Positions 47,102-55,328 of a DNA stretch of 64,000 bases are shown piece by piece (position 1 is the first letter of the stretch; the number at the start of each line of letters is the position of its first letter). The position numbers were made by a program, and so were the translations under genes. The stretch is from contig NZ_BJEQ01000015.1 in NCBI RefSeq assembly GCF_005405585.1, forward strand, positions 43,316 to 107,315, written 5' to 3'. Origin of the DNA: Agarivorans sp. Toyoura001 (GTDB lineage: Bacteria; Pseudomonadota; Gammaproteobacteria; Enterobacterales; Celerinatantimonadaceae). Under the pieces are notes generated by a model that was not told the DNA's origin, did no database searches, and was given only the letters and a program-made list of their open reading frames with translations.

Positions 47102-47110
47102 TTTTCCACA
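47102..47110 (+). promoter_or_regulatory. Near-consensus DnaA box upstream of polA
   Basis: TTTTCCACA differs from the DnaA box TTATCCACA by one base. It lies 133 bases upstream of the perfect box at 47243, in the same orientation. Confidence 0.4.
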
Positions 47111-47242
47111 ATAAGGAAAGTGTTCACCGCTCCAATTTTTTGCCTTTCAATCTCCGTAAGTAACTGAAATAAATGATTTTACGATTTCTCCATTAAGCTT
47201 GTGATTTTTTCGCGAGAGAATGCTTGCTGTTTGTCAACAGAG

Positions 47243-47251
47243 TTATCCACA
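47243..47251 (+). promoter_or_regulatory. DnaA box upstream of polA
   Basis: TTATCCACA is the exact high-affinity DnaA box. It lies 94 bases before the polA ATG. With the second box it suggests DnaA control of polA or a DnaA-titrating site. Confidence 0.6.
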
Positions 47252-47344
47252 ATTTATCCGAGGCTACAACGCTTAGCTCTGGTGCATTTAGGGTGGCTGT
47301 GGCATCATCGAGCGCAATGAAAATCTGAACTTTGGATCTCGGTT

Positions 47345-50101
47345 ATGGCAACCCTCCCCGATCAGCCTTTGGTATTAGTTGATGGCTCTTCTTACTTGTA
47401 CCGCGCATTTTATGCTCCCCCTCATTTAACCAACTCAAAAGGCGAAGCCACGGGCGCTGTTTACGGTGTTATTAATATGCTGCGCAGTTTGCTTAAGCAG
47501 TTTCAGCCTGAGCATATAGTGGTGGTGTTTGATGCCAAGGGTAAAACCTTCCGAGATGACATCTATAAAGAGTACAAAGCAAATCGCCCCTCAATGCCTG
47601 ATGATTTGCGTAGCCAAATTGAGCCGCTGCATGCGGTCATTAAAGCGATGGGTTTACCAATGGTTGCTACGCCCGGTGTAGAAGCCGATGACGTTATTGG
47701 CACCCTGGCTAAACAAGCTTCAGCCGAAAACAAAGCCGTAGTCATTAGCACTGGCGATAAAGACATGGCGCAGCTAGTGGATGACAACATCACTCTGATC
47801 AATACCATGACGGATACGGTAATGGATCGAGAAGGCGTGATAGAGAAATTTGGCGTACCGCCTGAGCTAATTATCGATTATTTAGCTCTAATGGGCGACA
47901 AGGTCGATAATATTCCCGGTTTACCAGGGGTTGGCGAAAAAACTGCACTGGCGATGTTGCAAGGCATTGGTGGCGTAGAACAATTATTAGCTGACCCCGA
48001 TGCCGTTGCTCCGCTGGGTTTCCGTGGCTCTAAAACCATGCCAAAGAAATTGCGCGAGCACGGCGAAGATGCGCGTTTATCTTATCTCTTAGCCACCATT
48101 AAGTGCGATGTGGACGTAGGCTTTAGCATGGACGACATGCAGCGTACGGCAGAAGATAAAGATGCCCTAGTAAAACTATTTGGTGAGTTAGAGTTTAAAC
48201 GTTGGCTGAGTGAAGCATTAAGCAAGGGATCGATAGCAAGCGATGCAGCTGATGCACCCGCTGAAGATGCCTCGCCAGCGCCTGCAATAACCGGCGAATA
48301 CGAAACAATTTTAACTGAGCAGCAGTTTGAGCAATGGTTTAAGCAGCTAAATAGCGCAGACTTGATTGCCATTGATACCGAAACTACCTCGCTTAATTAC
48401 ATGCAAGCCGAGTTAGTCGGTTTGTCGTTTGCAGTAGAAGCAGGCAAAGCCGCTTATTTACCGGTGGCTCATGACTACTTAAATGCGCCAGAGCAGCTAG
48501 AACGCGATTGGGTATTAGAAAAGCTGAAACCTTTATTGGAAGATCCCAATAAAGCGAAAGTAGGACAAAATCTAAAGTACGACGCGAGTGTACTGGCACG
48601 TTATAACATCGATTTACAAGGCATTAAGTACGACACCATGTTGGAGTCATACGTGCTTAATAGCACGATTACTCGCCATGATATGGACTCCTTATCTCTA
48701 CAATACTTGCAACATAAAACCATCAAGTTTGAAGATATTGCAGGTAAAGGCGCTAAACAACTTACCTTCAATCAAATTGAGCTAGAAGTGGCTGCACCTT
48801 ATGCCGCAGAAGACGCCGATGTCACTCTACGTCTGCACCAAACCTTATGGGCAAAATTGGAGCAAGAGCCAAAACTTAAAAGTCTGTTCGAAGAAGTAGA
48901 GCTGCCTTTAGTGAGTGTATTGTCTAAGACTGAGCGTCAGGGAGTGCGTATCGACAGCCAACGATTGGCAGCGCATAGCTTGTCGCTAGGCGAGCGCATC
49001 GACGGTTTAGAGAAGCAGGCGCATGAGCTAGCGGGTGAACCCTTTAACCTAGGTTCTCCTAAGCAATTGCAAACTATTTTGTTTGAGAAAATGGAACTGC
49101 CAATTGTTAAGAAAACACCAAAAGGTGCACCCTCAACAGCCGAAGAAGTACTGCAAGAGTTAGCCTTAGATTACGCCTTGCCTAAAGTGATTTTAGAGTA
49201 CCGTAGCCTATCTAAACTTAAGTCGACTTATACTGACAAGCTACCAAAAATGGTAGAGCCAAGTACAGGCCGTGTACATACCTCATATCATCAGGCCGTT
49301 ACTGCTACTGGTCGTTTTTCGTCTACCGATCCTAACTTGCAAAATATCCCTATTCGCCATGAAGAAGGGCGTAAAGTGCGTCAGGCCTTTATTCCCGCTG
49401 ATGGCTATAAGTTAGTGGCGATCGATTACTCACAAATTGAGTTACGGATTATGGCCCACCTTTCACAAGATCCTGGCTTGTTAAAAGCGTTTGCGGCTGG
49501 CGAAGATGTGCATAAAGCCACTGCCGCCGAAGTGTTTGGCAAGGAGCTAGAAGCGGTGAGTGCTGACGAACGCCGTAGCGCAAAAGCGATTAACTTTGGC
49601 TTAATTTATGGCATGAGCGCGTTTGGTTTAGCTAAGCAGTTAGGCATTGCCCGTGCTGATGCGCAAAACTACATGAATCGCTATTTTGAGCGTTATCCAG
49701 CAGTGCATGATTACATGGATAGTACTCGTGATTTTTGCCAAGAGCATGGATATGTAGAAACATTTTTTGGCCGCCGTTTATACCTACCCGAGATTAACTC
49801 GCGTAACGGAATGCGTAAAAAAGCGGCTGAGCGCGCGGCGGTCAATGCGCCAATGCAAGGTACCGCCGCCGATATAATTAAAAAGGCGATGATCGCAGTA
49901 GCCGATTGGTTAAGCACTCAACCAGTAGAACATTGCAAAATGTTGATGCAGGTTCACGATGAATTAGTGTTTGAAGTACTCGAGTCAGAGCTAGAGCGAA
50001 TTGTTCCAAAATTAACGCAATTAATGGAACAGGCTGTTACGCTCGATTTACCTTTGGTGGCTGAATCTGGAGTGGGTGAAAACTGGGATGAAGCCCACTA
50101 G
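47345..50101 (+). CDS. polA: DNA polymerase I
   Basis: Gap-filling and Okazaki-fragment-processing polymerase. The 918 residues (E. coli 928) have the 5' nuclease domain (1-about 290, with [14 protein letters not shown] and the helix-hairpin [14 protein letters not shown]), the 3'-5' exonuclease (about 315-500, with the active DxE in AIDTETTS, so proofreading is intact), and the polymerase domain with [14 protein letters not shown] (A), [19 protein letters not shown] (B) and [10 protein letters not shown] (C). It ends at a strong terminator and is followed by the spf RNA gene, as in E. coli and vibrios. Confidence 0.99.
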   Translation: MATLPDQPLVLVDGSSYLYRAFYAPPHLTNSKGEATGAVYGVINMLRSLLKQFQPEHIVVVFDAKGKTFRDDIYKEYKANRPSMPDDLRSQIEPLHAVIKAMGLPMVATPGVEADDVIGTLAKQASAENKAVVISTGDKDMAQLVDDNITLINTMTDTVMDREGVIEKFGVPPELIIDYLALMGDKVDNIPGLPGVGEKTALAMLQGIGGVEQLLADPDAVAPLGFRGSKTMPKKLREHGEDARLSYLLATIKCDVDVGFSMDDMQRTAEDKDALVKLFGELEFKRWLSEALSKGSIASDAADAPAEDASPAPAITGEYETILTEQQFEQWFKQLNSADLIAIDTETTSLNYMQAELVGLSFAVEAGKAAYLPVAHDYLNAPEQLERDWVLEKLKPLLEDPNKAKVGQNLKYDASVLARYNIDLQGIKYDTMLESYVLNSTITRHDMDSLSLQYLQHKTIKFEDIAGKGAKQLTFNQIELEVAAPYAAEDADVTLRLHQTLWAKLEQEPKLKSLFEEVELPLVSVLSKTERQGVRIDSQRLAAHSLSLGERIDGLEKQAHELAGEPFNLGSPKQLQTILFEKMELPIVKKTPKGAPSTAEEVLQELALDYALPKVILEYRSLSKLKSTYTDKLPKMVEPSTGRVHTSYHQAVTATGRFSSTDPNLQNIPIRHEEGRKVRQAFIPADGYKLVAIDYSQIELRIMAHLSQDPGLLKAFAAGEDVHKATAAEVFGKELEAVSADERRSAKAINFGLIYGMSAFGLAKQLGIARADAQNYMNRYFERYPAVHDYMDSTRDFCQEHGYVETFFGRRLYLPEINSRNGMRKKAAERAAVNAPMQGTAADIIKKAMIAVADWLSTQPVEHCKMLMQVHDELVFEVLESELERIVPKLTQLMEQAVTLDLPLVAESGVGENWDEAH

Positions 50102-50122
50102 GCGATAAATTTATATCAATAG

Positions 50123-50146
50123 AGGAGGCTTTAGCCTCCTTTTTTT
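50123..50146 (+). terminator. Rho-independent terminator of polA
   Basis: A 7-bp perfect stem AGGAGGC, loop TTTA, GCCTCCT followed by six T, 22 bases after the polA stop. Confidence 0.92.
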
Positions 50147-50285
50147 GTGCCTTTTTTATTTCAGATTTACTTGGTAATTTTGAAAACCTTTTCGCGTAAT
50201 TTTAAAACTCATATATACCTCTAAAGTGAAATTTCCTTACAAAAAGTGCTTTATTTTTCATCGATGATGCTCTAGAGTAACTCTT

Positions 50286-50388
50286 GTAGGGTACAGAGGT
50301 AAGATGTTCTATCTTTCAGACCTTTATTTCACGTAGTTGAAAAAGGCTATTTTGCCGCCTCGACAGTCATCTGTCGGGGCGTTTTTTT
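50286..50388 (+). ncRNA. spf: Spot 42 small RNA
   Basis: The first 40 bases match the E. coli Spot 42 RNA, as I remember it, without a mismatch (GTAGGGTACAGAGGTAAGAT onward), including the unpaired target-pairing regions. The middle differs. The 3' end is a terminator hairpin (GACAG-TCAT-CTGTC extended by GCCTC/GGGGC) with a seven-T tail. Position just after polA is conserved. Spot 42 is an Hfq-dependent sRNA that represses sugar and secondary-carbon genes. A weak promoter fits: TAGAGT (50273-50278), seven bases before the first G, and TTTATT (50250-50255) with a 17-base spacer. Confidence 0.95.
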
Positions 50389-50628
50389 ATCTAAATTCCA
50401 GTCACCGTGCGGAGTTAGGGCCCTTAATTTATTGTGTCCCTGTTTCAGTCAAACCTACTCGCCGCCGATTGTTTCTTTTTTTCTTTTATTTGGTTGTTTA
50501 ATTACGATATTTGGAAATATAAGCTCGTAATTCTCCGCTATTCATCTTTATTTATTACAAGAAACACTGCTTTAGTCACAGCTTCTGGCTACATGGTGAA
50601 ATAAAAAATACAACTTTTTAGAAAGTAG
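50389..50628. other. AT-rich spacer after spf
   Basis: About 240 bases of AT-rich DNA between the Spot 42 terminator and the candidate sRNA locus. I see no gene, repeat or clear regulatory site. The composition is more AT-rich than the flanking genes. Confidence 0.4.
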
Positions 50629-50644
50629 TGTGAACTAATTCATT
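50629..50644. promoter_or_regulatory. CRP-like site near the candidate sRNA
   Basis: TGTGA-ACTAAT-TCATT matches the CRP consensus at 8 of 10 fixed positions with correct spacing. It lies just upstream of a CATAAT -10-like element at 50655-50660. Tentative, since such matches can occur by chance in AT-rich DNA. Confidence 0.35.
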
Positions 50645-50666
50645 TTCAGCGGGTCATAATTAGTGC

Positions 50667-50738
50667 AATTGGAATAGTGCTTTCAGTTTTTAAGAATTCT
50701 TTTCTTACATGCCTCATCAAACGATGGGGCTTTTTTTT
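50667..50738 (+). ncRNA. Candidate small RNA downstream of spf (5' end uncertain)
   Basis: A strong orphan terminator occurs on the plus strand: GCCTCATC (50711-50718), loop AAAC, GATGGGGC (50723-50730) and eight T. No plus-strand gene precedes it, the polA and spf transcripts already have their own terminators, and on the minus strand the hairpin lacks a U tract. U-rich sequence (about 50692-50705) sits before the hairpin, a common feature of Hfq-dependent sRNAs. The 5' end is guessed from the CATAAT element at 50655-50660, giving roughly 72 nucleotides. Readthrough termination is an alternative. Confidence 0.4.
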
Positions 50739-50802
50739 GCCTGTCATTTACAGTATAAACTGCTGTGGCCAATGACATGGAAAAACGGTGTTTTGGAGAC
50801 AT

Positions 50803-50830
50803 AAAAAACGCCACGAGTGTGGCGTTTTTT
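50803..50830. terminator. Bidirectional terminator beside the GH43 gene
   Basis: A perfect 12-bp inverted repeat AAAAAACGCCAC, loop GAGT, GTGGCGTTTTTT. It lies 13 bases past the leftward GH43 stop codon and would also stop rightward readthrough. Confidence 0.92.
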
Positions 50831-50843
50831 CAGCTGCGTATTA

Positions 50844-51914
50844 CTAGTCGTAATAAGGCTTAATCACCTCAATTTTGCCCGCGTCGTCAATATTTAACTC
50901 CGCCATCTTAATACTGCGTAAATGGGTTTGTCCGGCAGATAGTGTGCTGTCGTGGTAGAACAGATACCATTTGCTTTGGTATTTAACGATAGAGTGGTGA
51001 GTTGTCCAACCCAATACTGGCTCAAGAATAACGCCTTCATAGCGGAATGGCCCATAAGGAGAGCCACTGCTCGCGTAAGCAATTTTGTGAGTATCACCGG
51101 TTGAGTAAGACAAATAGTAGCGCCCGTTGTGCTTATGCAGCCATGGGCCTTCAAAGTAACGACGTTCGTTATCTCCGGCTAACAGCAAGTCGCCATTTTC
51201 ATCAACAATGTCGATCTCTTTTGGTGTTTCAGAAAACTCCAGCATGTCGTCGGTCATTTTAGCAACGAAAGGCTTTAAGGCGATTTCGTTATCGGCTGGG
51301 AATTGCTCTTCACCAAACTCACCGTTACGCCAGTTTTGTAATTGACCACCCCATAGACCACCAAAGTACATGTAGTGGCTACCATCGTCGTCTTTAAATA
51401 CCGCAGGGTCGATACTAAAGCTGCCTTCAATAGCGTTTGCTTGCGGAACAAATGGCCCCTCTGGACAGTCGCCTACAGCAACCCCAATTTGGAAAATGCC
51501 ATCGTAGTTACGGGCTGGAAAGTATAGGTAGTACTTGCCATCTTTCTCGGCGGCATCGGGTGCCCACATTTGCTTTTCAGCCCAAGGTACATCTTTTACA
51601 TCTAGCGCATTACCGTGATCACTCACTACGCCAAATGGACGGTCGAGAGAGAATACGTGGTAGTCACGCATATCAAAGTGATCACCGTTGTCATTCAGTG
51701 GCTGGCCGTTATCTACATCGTGAGATGGGTAGATGTATAGCTTGTCGTTAAATACATGGGCAGAAGGGTCTGCCGTATACATATGGGTTACTAGCGCGCC
51801 GCTAATGGGTTTTAACTGTTCGGCACGTGCCTTGTCGGCTGTGGTTACCGCTTCAGCGTCGCTGATCTCGCTAGGTTCTTCAATCCTAGTCTCGGTTGCA
51901 TCATTCACGCTCAT
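50844..51914 (-). CDS. Glycoside hydrolase family 43 enzyme, probably cytoplasmic
   Basis: A 356-residue five-bladed beta-propeller glycosidase; GH43 enzymes cleave arabinose, xylose or galactose linkages from plant or algal polysaccharide fragments. The three catalytic acids are visible: base Asp in YTADPSAHVF (about 49), the pKa-modulating Asp in SIDPAVFKDDDG, and acid Glu in RRYFEGPWLHK. There is no signal peptide; instead the first 38 residues are acidic and Ala/Glu-rich. It probably acts on imported oligosaccharides. The gene interrupts the spf-engB neighbourhood, has its own terminator, and stands without other carbohydrate genes. Exact substrate unknown. Confidence 0.85.
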   Translation of the reverse strand: MSVNDATETRIEEPSEISDAEAVTTADKARAEQLKPISGALVTHMYTADPSAHVFNDKLYIYPSHDVDNGQPLNDNGDHFDMRDYHVFSLDRPFGVVSDHGNALDVKDVPWAEKQMWAPDAAEKDGKYYLYFPARNYDGIFQIGVAVGDCPEGPFVPQANAIEGSFSIDPAVFKDDDGSHYMYFGGLWGGQLQNWRNGEFGEEQFPADNEIALKPFVAKMTDDMLEFSETPKEIDIVDENGDLLLAGDNERRYFEGPWLHKHNGRYYLSYSTGDTHKIAYASSGSPYGPFRYEGVILEPVLGWTTHHSIVKYQSKWYLFYHDSTLSAGQTHLRSIKMAELNIDDAGKIEVIKPYYD

Positions 51915-52164
51915 GGTGTTTCCTCGTTAAGTTTTGCGCCAGTATAGCGATCTGCATTCTCATAACCTTTACGTTCTTCGGTAGCCTAATTGCAAAATTT
52001 TCCCATCGACGACAATTTCTCATAAAACTATGAGCGAGTGCACAGCTAGTGGGTTTGGCTATGAAACTTCATGAAACAAAAAGCGGGTTCAACCACGACA
52101 AGCGATGTGTAGCATTTTGTTTTTGTGGGAACAGTGAGCGAGAATAAAGAGGGGGGGAGATTTA

Positions 52165-52189
52165 AGGCTTGCTGCGGTTGAGCAAGCCT
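52165..52189 (-). terminator. Hairpin after engB
   Basis: A perfect 9-bp stem (AGGCTTGCT / AGCAAGCCT, 7-base loop) starts just past the engB stop. Leftward, it is followed only by TTAAATCTCCC, so it is a weak intrinsic terminator or an mRNA end-protecting hairpin. Confidence 0.5.
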
Positions 52190-52197
52190 AGCGGCAT

Positions 52198-52827
52198 TTA
52201 CTCAGCGCTTTGAGCTTGTTCTTCTACATGTTGGTCAAACCAAGTTACAAGGGCATTTTGCAGTAAATCTAGGCCTTGTTTCTTTAACGAGGAAAAACCT
52301 TCTACACGAACGTTACCACCAAACTCTTTGGCGGTTTCTCGGCCTTTTAAAATAGCCGCTTTACGCGCGCCTTGTTTTAGCTTGTCTGATTTGGTTAGCA
52401 AGGCAAGTACAGGCAAATCACAATCTACCGCCCATTGAATCAATCCGGCATCGGTATCTTTAAATGGATGGCGAATATCCATAAGTACCACTATGCCTTT
52501 TAAGCTTTGGCGATCTTGTAAATACTCCGACAAGGATTTTTGCCACTTTTTCTTCACTTCTTCTGGTACCTGAGCAAAACCATAGCCCGGTAAGTCGATT
52601 AAGCGAAAACCGTCCATTATTTCAAAAACGTTAATTAATTGAGTACGCCCCGGTGTTTTACTGGTTCGTGCTAAACTTTTTTGGCGGGTTAAGGTATTTA
52701 ATGCACTCGATTTTCCAGCATTTGAGCGGCCAGCAAAGGCGATTTCAATCCCGCTGTCTTCGGGCATGGCGTGAATATCGGGGGCGCTGGTAATAAAGTG
52801 GGTGTTTTGAAAATGATATTGCGCCAT
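52198..52827 (-). CDS. engB: Ribosome-biogenesis GTPase EngB (YsxC/YihA)
   Basis: An essential GTPase of large-subunit assembly and cell division. I choose ATG 52827, giving 209 residues that begin [19 protein letters not shown], like E. coli YihA; an upstream ATG would add 13 residues. G1 [11 protein letters not shown]3 [11 protein letters not shown] and G4 LLTKSDKL are clear. It is divergent from cytochrome c4, the same arrangement found in many gammaproteobacteria. The polA-spf-engB order is broken here only by the GH43 gene. Confidence 0.96.
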   Translation of the reverse strand: MAQYHFQNTHFITSAPDIHAMPEDSGIEIAFAGRSNAGKSSALNTLTRQKSLARTSKTPGRTQLINVFEIMDGFRLIDLPGYGFAQVPEEVKKKWQKSLSEYLQDRQSLKGIVVLMDIRHPFKDTDAGLIQWAVDCDLPVLALLTKSDKLKQGARKAAILKGRETAKEFGGNVRVEGFSSLKKQGLDLLQNALVTWFDQHVEEQAQSAE

Positions 52828-52970
52828 GGCGATGTTGAGCTCCACAAGGAAATTAGGGTAATACATTACGTTTTTGGCAAAATTGTGTAAAATAATGCCG
52901 TTACTGGACTCGCTAAGTGTATCACGGGCACCAGTGTGTGGTTTGGAATAATACTAATAAATGGAATGTC

Positions 52971-53588
52971 ATGAAAAAACTTACCTTAGTTTTAATGTTA
53001 ATGGCGGGTGTAGCCAGTCCGGTTTGGGCGAAGGGAGATGCTGTGGCCGGAGAGCAAAAATCAGCAACTTGTAAAGCTTGTCATAACGAACAAGGCGAAG
53101 CAGCTGGTTATCCTAAATTAGAAGGCCAACACGCCGGTTACTTGGTGAAACAGCTAAAAGAATTTAAAGCCGGCGCAACCAGCGGCGGTACAGAAGGGCG
53201 TAACAACGCCGTAATGGGTGGCATGGCAATGCCATTATCTGACCAAGATATGCAAGATTTGGCGGCTTATTACTCAGGCCAATCAATGAGTCCAAACACT
53301 ACCGCACCAGAGTTTGTAGAAGCGGGCCAGAAGTTATATATGGGTGGCGATTTAGAGCGTGGCATTGCTGCATGTACTGCTTGTCATGGCCCTCGTGGTG
53401 TTGGTCAAAGCTTAGCGGGCTTCCCACGAATATCTTCACAATACGCAGGTTACATTAAGAGCCAGTTAGAATTGTTCCGTAGTGGAGAGCGCGCCAACGA
53501 CATGAACGGCATGATGCGAGACGTAGCTGCAAAACTAAGCGATAAAGATATTGAGTTGTTATCGCAATACCTTGGTGGTTTACACTAA
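52971..53588 (+). CDS. Diheme cytochrome c4
   Basis: A periplasmic, membrane-associated electron donor to terminal oxidases. From ATG 52971 it has 205 residues: signal peptide MKKLTLVLMLMAGVASPVWA, then two cytochrome c domains with heme motifs CKACH and CTACH and later methionines as axial ligands (MAMPLSD and MNGMMRDVAAKLSD). The longer frame starting at 52917 adds a non-signal leader and is unlikely. The location next to engB is typical for cytochrome c4. Confidence 0.95.
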   Translation: MKKLTLVLMLMAGVASPVWAKGDAVAGEQKSATCKACHNEQGEAAGYPKLEGQHAGYLVKQLKEFKAGATSGGTEGRNNAVMGGMAMPLSDQDMQDLAAYYSGQSMSPNTTAPEFVEAGQKLYMGGDLERGIAACTACHGPRGVGQSLAGFPRISSQYAGYIKSQLELFRSGERANDMNGMMRDVAAKLSDKDIELLSQYLGGLH

Positions 53589-53595
53589 GCGTTAA

Positions 53596-53617
53596 CTGGG
53601 CAGCGCTCGCTGCCCAG
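53596..53617 (+). terminator. Terminator of the cytochrome c4 gene
   Basis: A perfect 10-bp inverted repeat CTGGGCAGCG-CT-CGCTGCCCAG, seven bases after the stop, followed by a moderately T-rich stretch. Confidence 0.7.
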
Positions 53618-53696
53618 CTCTATTGATTTATTATTCGCCATCTTAGCGCTTAGTGTTACACTTGCGCCCCTAAAAAATACGGCAAGGTGCTGATTG

Positions 53697-54329
53697 GTGA
53701 AATGTCCACTTTGTTGTGCCGCATCACCAAGCGATTTTTATCGCAATAAATGTAGTCAATATTGGCATTGCCCAAGCTGTGATTTGATCTTTCTAGACCC
53801 AAATGACCTGCTAAGTGCAGACGCTGAAAAAGCGCATTACGATTGCCATAATAATGATCCGCAAGACCAAGCGTATTTAGGTTTTTTACGGCAAGTTAGT
53901 GAACCAGTTGTGGCAGCACTAACGCACCAAGCAATTGGCTTAGATTTTGGTTGTGGGCCGGGCCCAGCTTTGGCACTGTTGCTAGAGCAAGCAGGGCATC
54001 AGTTACTGAACTATGATCCAATATATTATCCCGATGAGCAGCTATTAACTCAGACTTATCGGTTTGTGACGTGCAGCGAAGTGGCAGAGCACTTTAATTT
54101 TCCAGAGCACGCTTGGCAGCGTTTGATATCACTGGTTCAGCAGCCGGGTTTATTAGCCGTAATGACTAAACGCCATAGTGGAACTAAGGTTTTTCCGCAG
54201 TGGTATTATAAAAATGATCCTACTCATGTGGCGTTTTATAGTGATAAAACATTTGCGTGGTTAGCCGAGCATTATCAGATGAAGTTGGAGATAGTGAGCC
54301 CCAGTGTGGCGCTATTCCATAGAGTTTAA
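53697..54329 (+). CDS. SAM-dependent methyltransferase with N-terminal zinc ribbon
   Basis: A 210-residue cytosolic protein. It begins with two CxxC pairs (KCPLCC at residues 2-7 and CPSCD near 25), a probable zinc ribbon, followed by a class I Rossmann methyltransferase with motif I GLDFGCGPGPAL and the later segments FVTCSEVAEHF and PTHVAFYSDKTFAWLAEHY. I take GTG 53697 as start because AAGGTG lies seven bases upstream; TTG 53694 is too close to it. The substrate is unknown; zinc-ribbon methyltransferases of this build include RNA and protein modifiers. It precedes yihI by ten bases. Confidence 0.78.
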   Translation: MKCPLCCAASPSDFYRNKCSQYWHCPSCDLIFLDPNDLLSADAEKAHYDCHNNDPQDQAYLGFLRQVSEPVVAALTHQAIGLDFGCGPGPALALLLEQAGHQLLNYDPIYYPDEQLLTQTYRFVTCSEVAEHFNFPEHAWQRLISLVQQPGLLAVMTKRHSGTKVFPQWYYKNDPTHVAFYSDKTFAWLAEHYQMKLEIVSPSVALFHRV

Positions 54330-54339
54330 GGTAAATAAC

Positions 54340-54864
54340 ATGGCCAGAAAAAAGAATCGTAAAGGTGGGTTAATCGGGGTACGCAAGGACCCTGATTTTA
54401 AGTCTAAACGAGTTGCTGTTCCTGAAACGGTAACTAAAGGTAAGGGTAAAACCTCGGGCAATCGTCAGCAAGAAGCTGAGCAAGTTAAGCAAGACACCAT
54501 TGCCAAGCAAAAAACTGATCCACGCCACGGCAGCAAAACACCGGTTGTACTGGGTGTTGCTAAACCTGTAGCGGCGAAAAAAGTGGCTAAGCCAGCACCT
54601 GCTAAGCAGCCATTGACGCCAGAAAAAGAGTTAGCTCTGTTAGAAGCCGATACGCGCCTCGAAAGCCTGATTGATGTATTAGAAGAAGGCGGTGAAATTA
54701 GCAAAAAAGAACAGCAATGGGTCGATTTACAATTAGCTCGCCATGCTGAGTTGCTGGCTGAGTTAGGCCTATCGGAAGACGCCGAAGAAGCCGAAGCTTT
54801 AGACGATGACGAGCAGCTATGGCGCTCGCTAAATAGCTCTTCTTTGGATCAGTATAAGGATTAA
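54340..54864 (+). CDS. yihI: Der GTPase-activating protein YihI
   Basis: Stimulates the ribosome-assembly GTPase Der. From ATG 54340 it has 174 residues: a very basic N-terminus (MARKKNRKGG and onward), the conserved DPRHGSKTPVVLGV, then the structured helical part LTPEKELALLEADTRLESLIDVLEEGG and WVDLQLARHAELLAELG, and an acidic tail. The Lys/Ala-rich middle is low complexity. The order yihI-DUF2489-hemN matches many gammaproteobacteria. Confidence 0.93.
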   Translation: MARKKNRKGGLIGVRKDPDFKSKRVAVPETVTKGKGKTSGNRQQEAEQVKQDTIAKQKTDPRHGSKTPVVLGVAKPVAAKKVAKPAPAKQPLTPEKELALLEADTRLESLIDVLEEGGEISKKEQQWVDLQLARHAELLAELGLSEDAEEAEALDDDEQLWRSLNSSSLDQYKD

Positions 54865-54869
54865 TACAG

Positions 54870-55316
54870 ATGGTCTGGTGGCTGGTGGCAGCAACAGTAA
54901 TTGTTGTAGCGTTGGCAGTATATGCGGCGTTATTGGTGGGGCGTTTGTTGGGGCAACGAAAAGTCATTCAACACGCGGTGGCCAAGCGTAATGAAAACCT
55001 AGTAAACGACATTCGTTATATTGCTAAAGCCATGCAAGAAGACCGCTGCGGCTTATCGGAAGGTGTGATAAGAGTCAGCAATTTGTTGCTTGCTCTGCAA
55101 ACGCCAGAGCTTATTGATTGGGCGCAACGCTTTCCGTCGGTGTTTCAGTTATACAATGCGGTAAAAGAATTGCCTACTCATGAGGCGCGCAATACCCTGC
55201 CGTTGCAGCAGCGTATGCGCCAAGATCTTGAGCGAGAAGCTGAAGAAAAAGCCTTAGAGAAACTTATATTGCAAGAAGCCGAAGCACTGACACAGCTCAG
55301 TGTAAACGCGCTCTAG
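54870..55316 (+). CDS. DUF2489 membrane-anchored protein
   Basis: A 148-residue protein with one N-terminal membrane helix (about residues 2-26) and a cytoplasmic helical domain. The DUF2489 hallmark is around NDIRYIAKAMQEDRCGLSEGVIRVSNLL, followed by PTHEARNTLPLQQRMRQDL. It probably shares a transcript with yihI (5-base gap) and hemN (12-base gap). The function is unknown. Confidence 0.85.
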   Translation: MVWWLVAATVIVVALAVYAALLVGRLLGQRKVIQHAVAKRNENLVNDIRYIAKAMQEDRCGLSEGVIRVSNLLLALQTPELIDWAQRFPSVFQLYNAVKELPTHEARNTLPLQQRMRQDLEREAEEKALEKLILQEAEALTQLSVNAL

Positions 55317-55328
55317 GAGATAACTCAG

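Larger units (their letters stand above)
46957..47344. other. Long polA upstream region with DnaA boxes
   Basis: About 388 bases without a gene. It holds a consensus DnaA box at 47243-47251, a near-consensus box at 47102-47110, and AT-rich stretches. No strong sigma-70 promoter pair or sRNA-like terminator was identified. Confidence 0.5.

Noticed and set aside
47229..47242. LexA-like CTGT...ACAG upstream of polA
   Set aside because: The spacer is 6 bases, not 8, so LexA would not recognise it well.
50220..50245. CRP site upstream of spf (GTGAAATTTCCTTACA)
   Set aside because: The half-sites are one base too far apart for the 6-base CRP spacer, so the match is not convincing although CRP control of spf is known in E. 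coli.
50742..50765. LexA-like CTGT/ACAG/CTG cluster near the GH43 terminator
   Set aside because: No arrangement gives CTGT-N8-ACAG.
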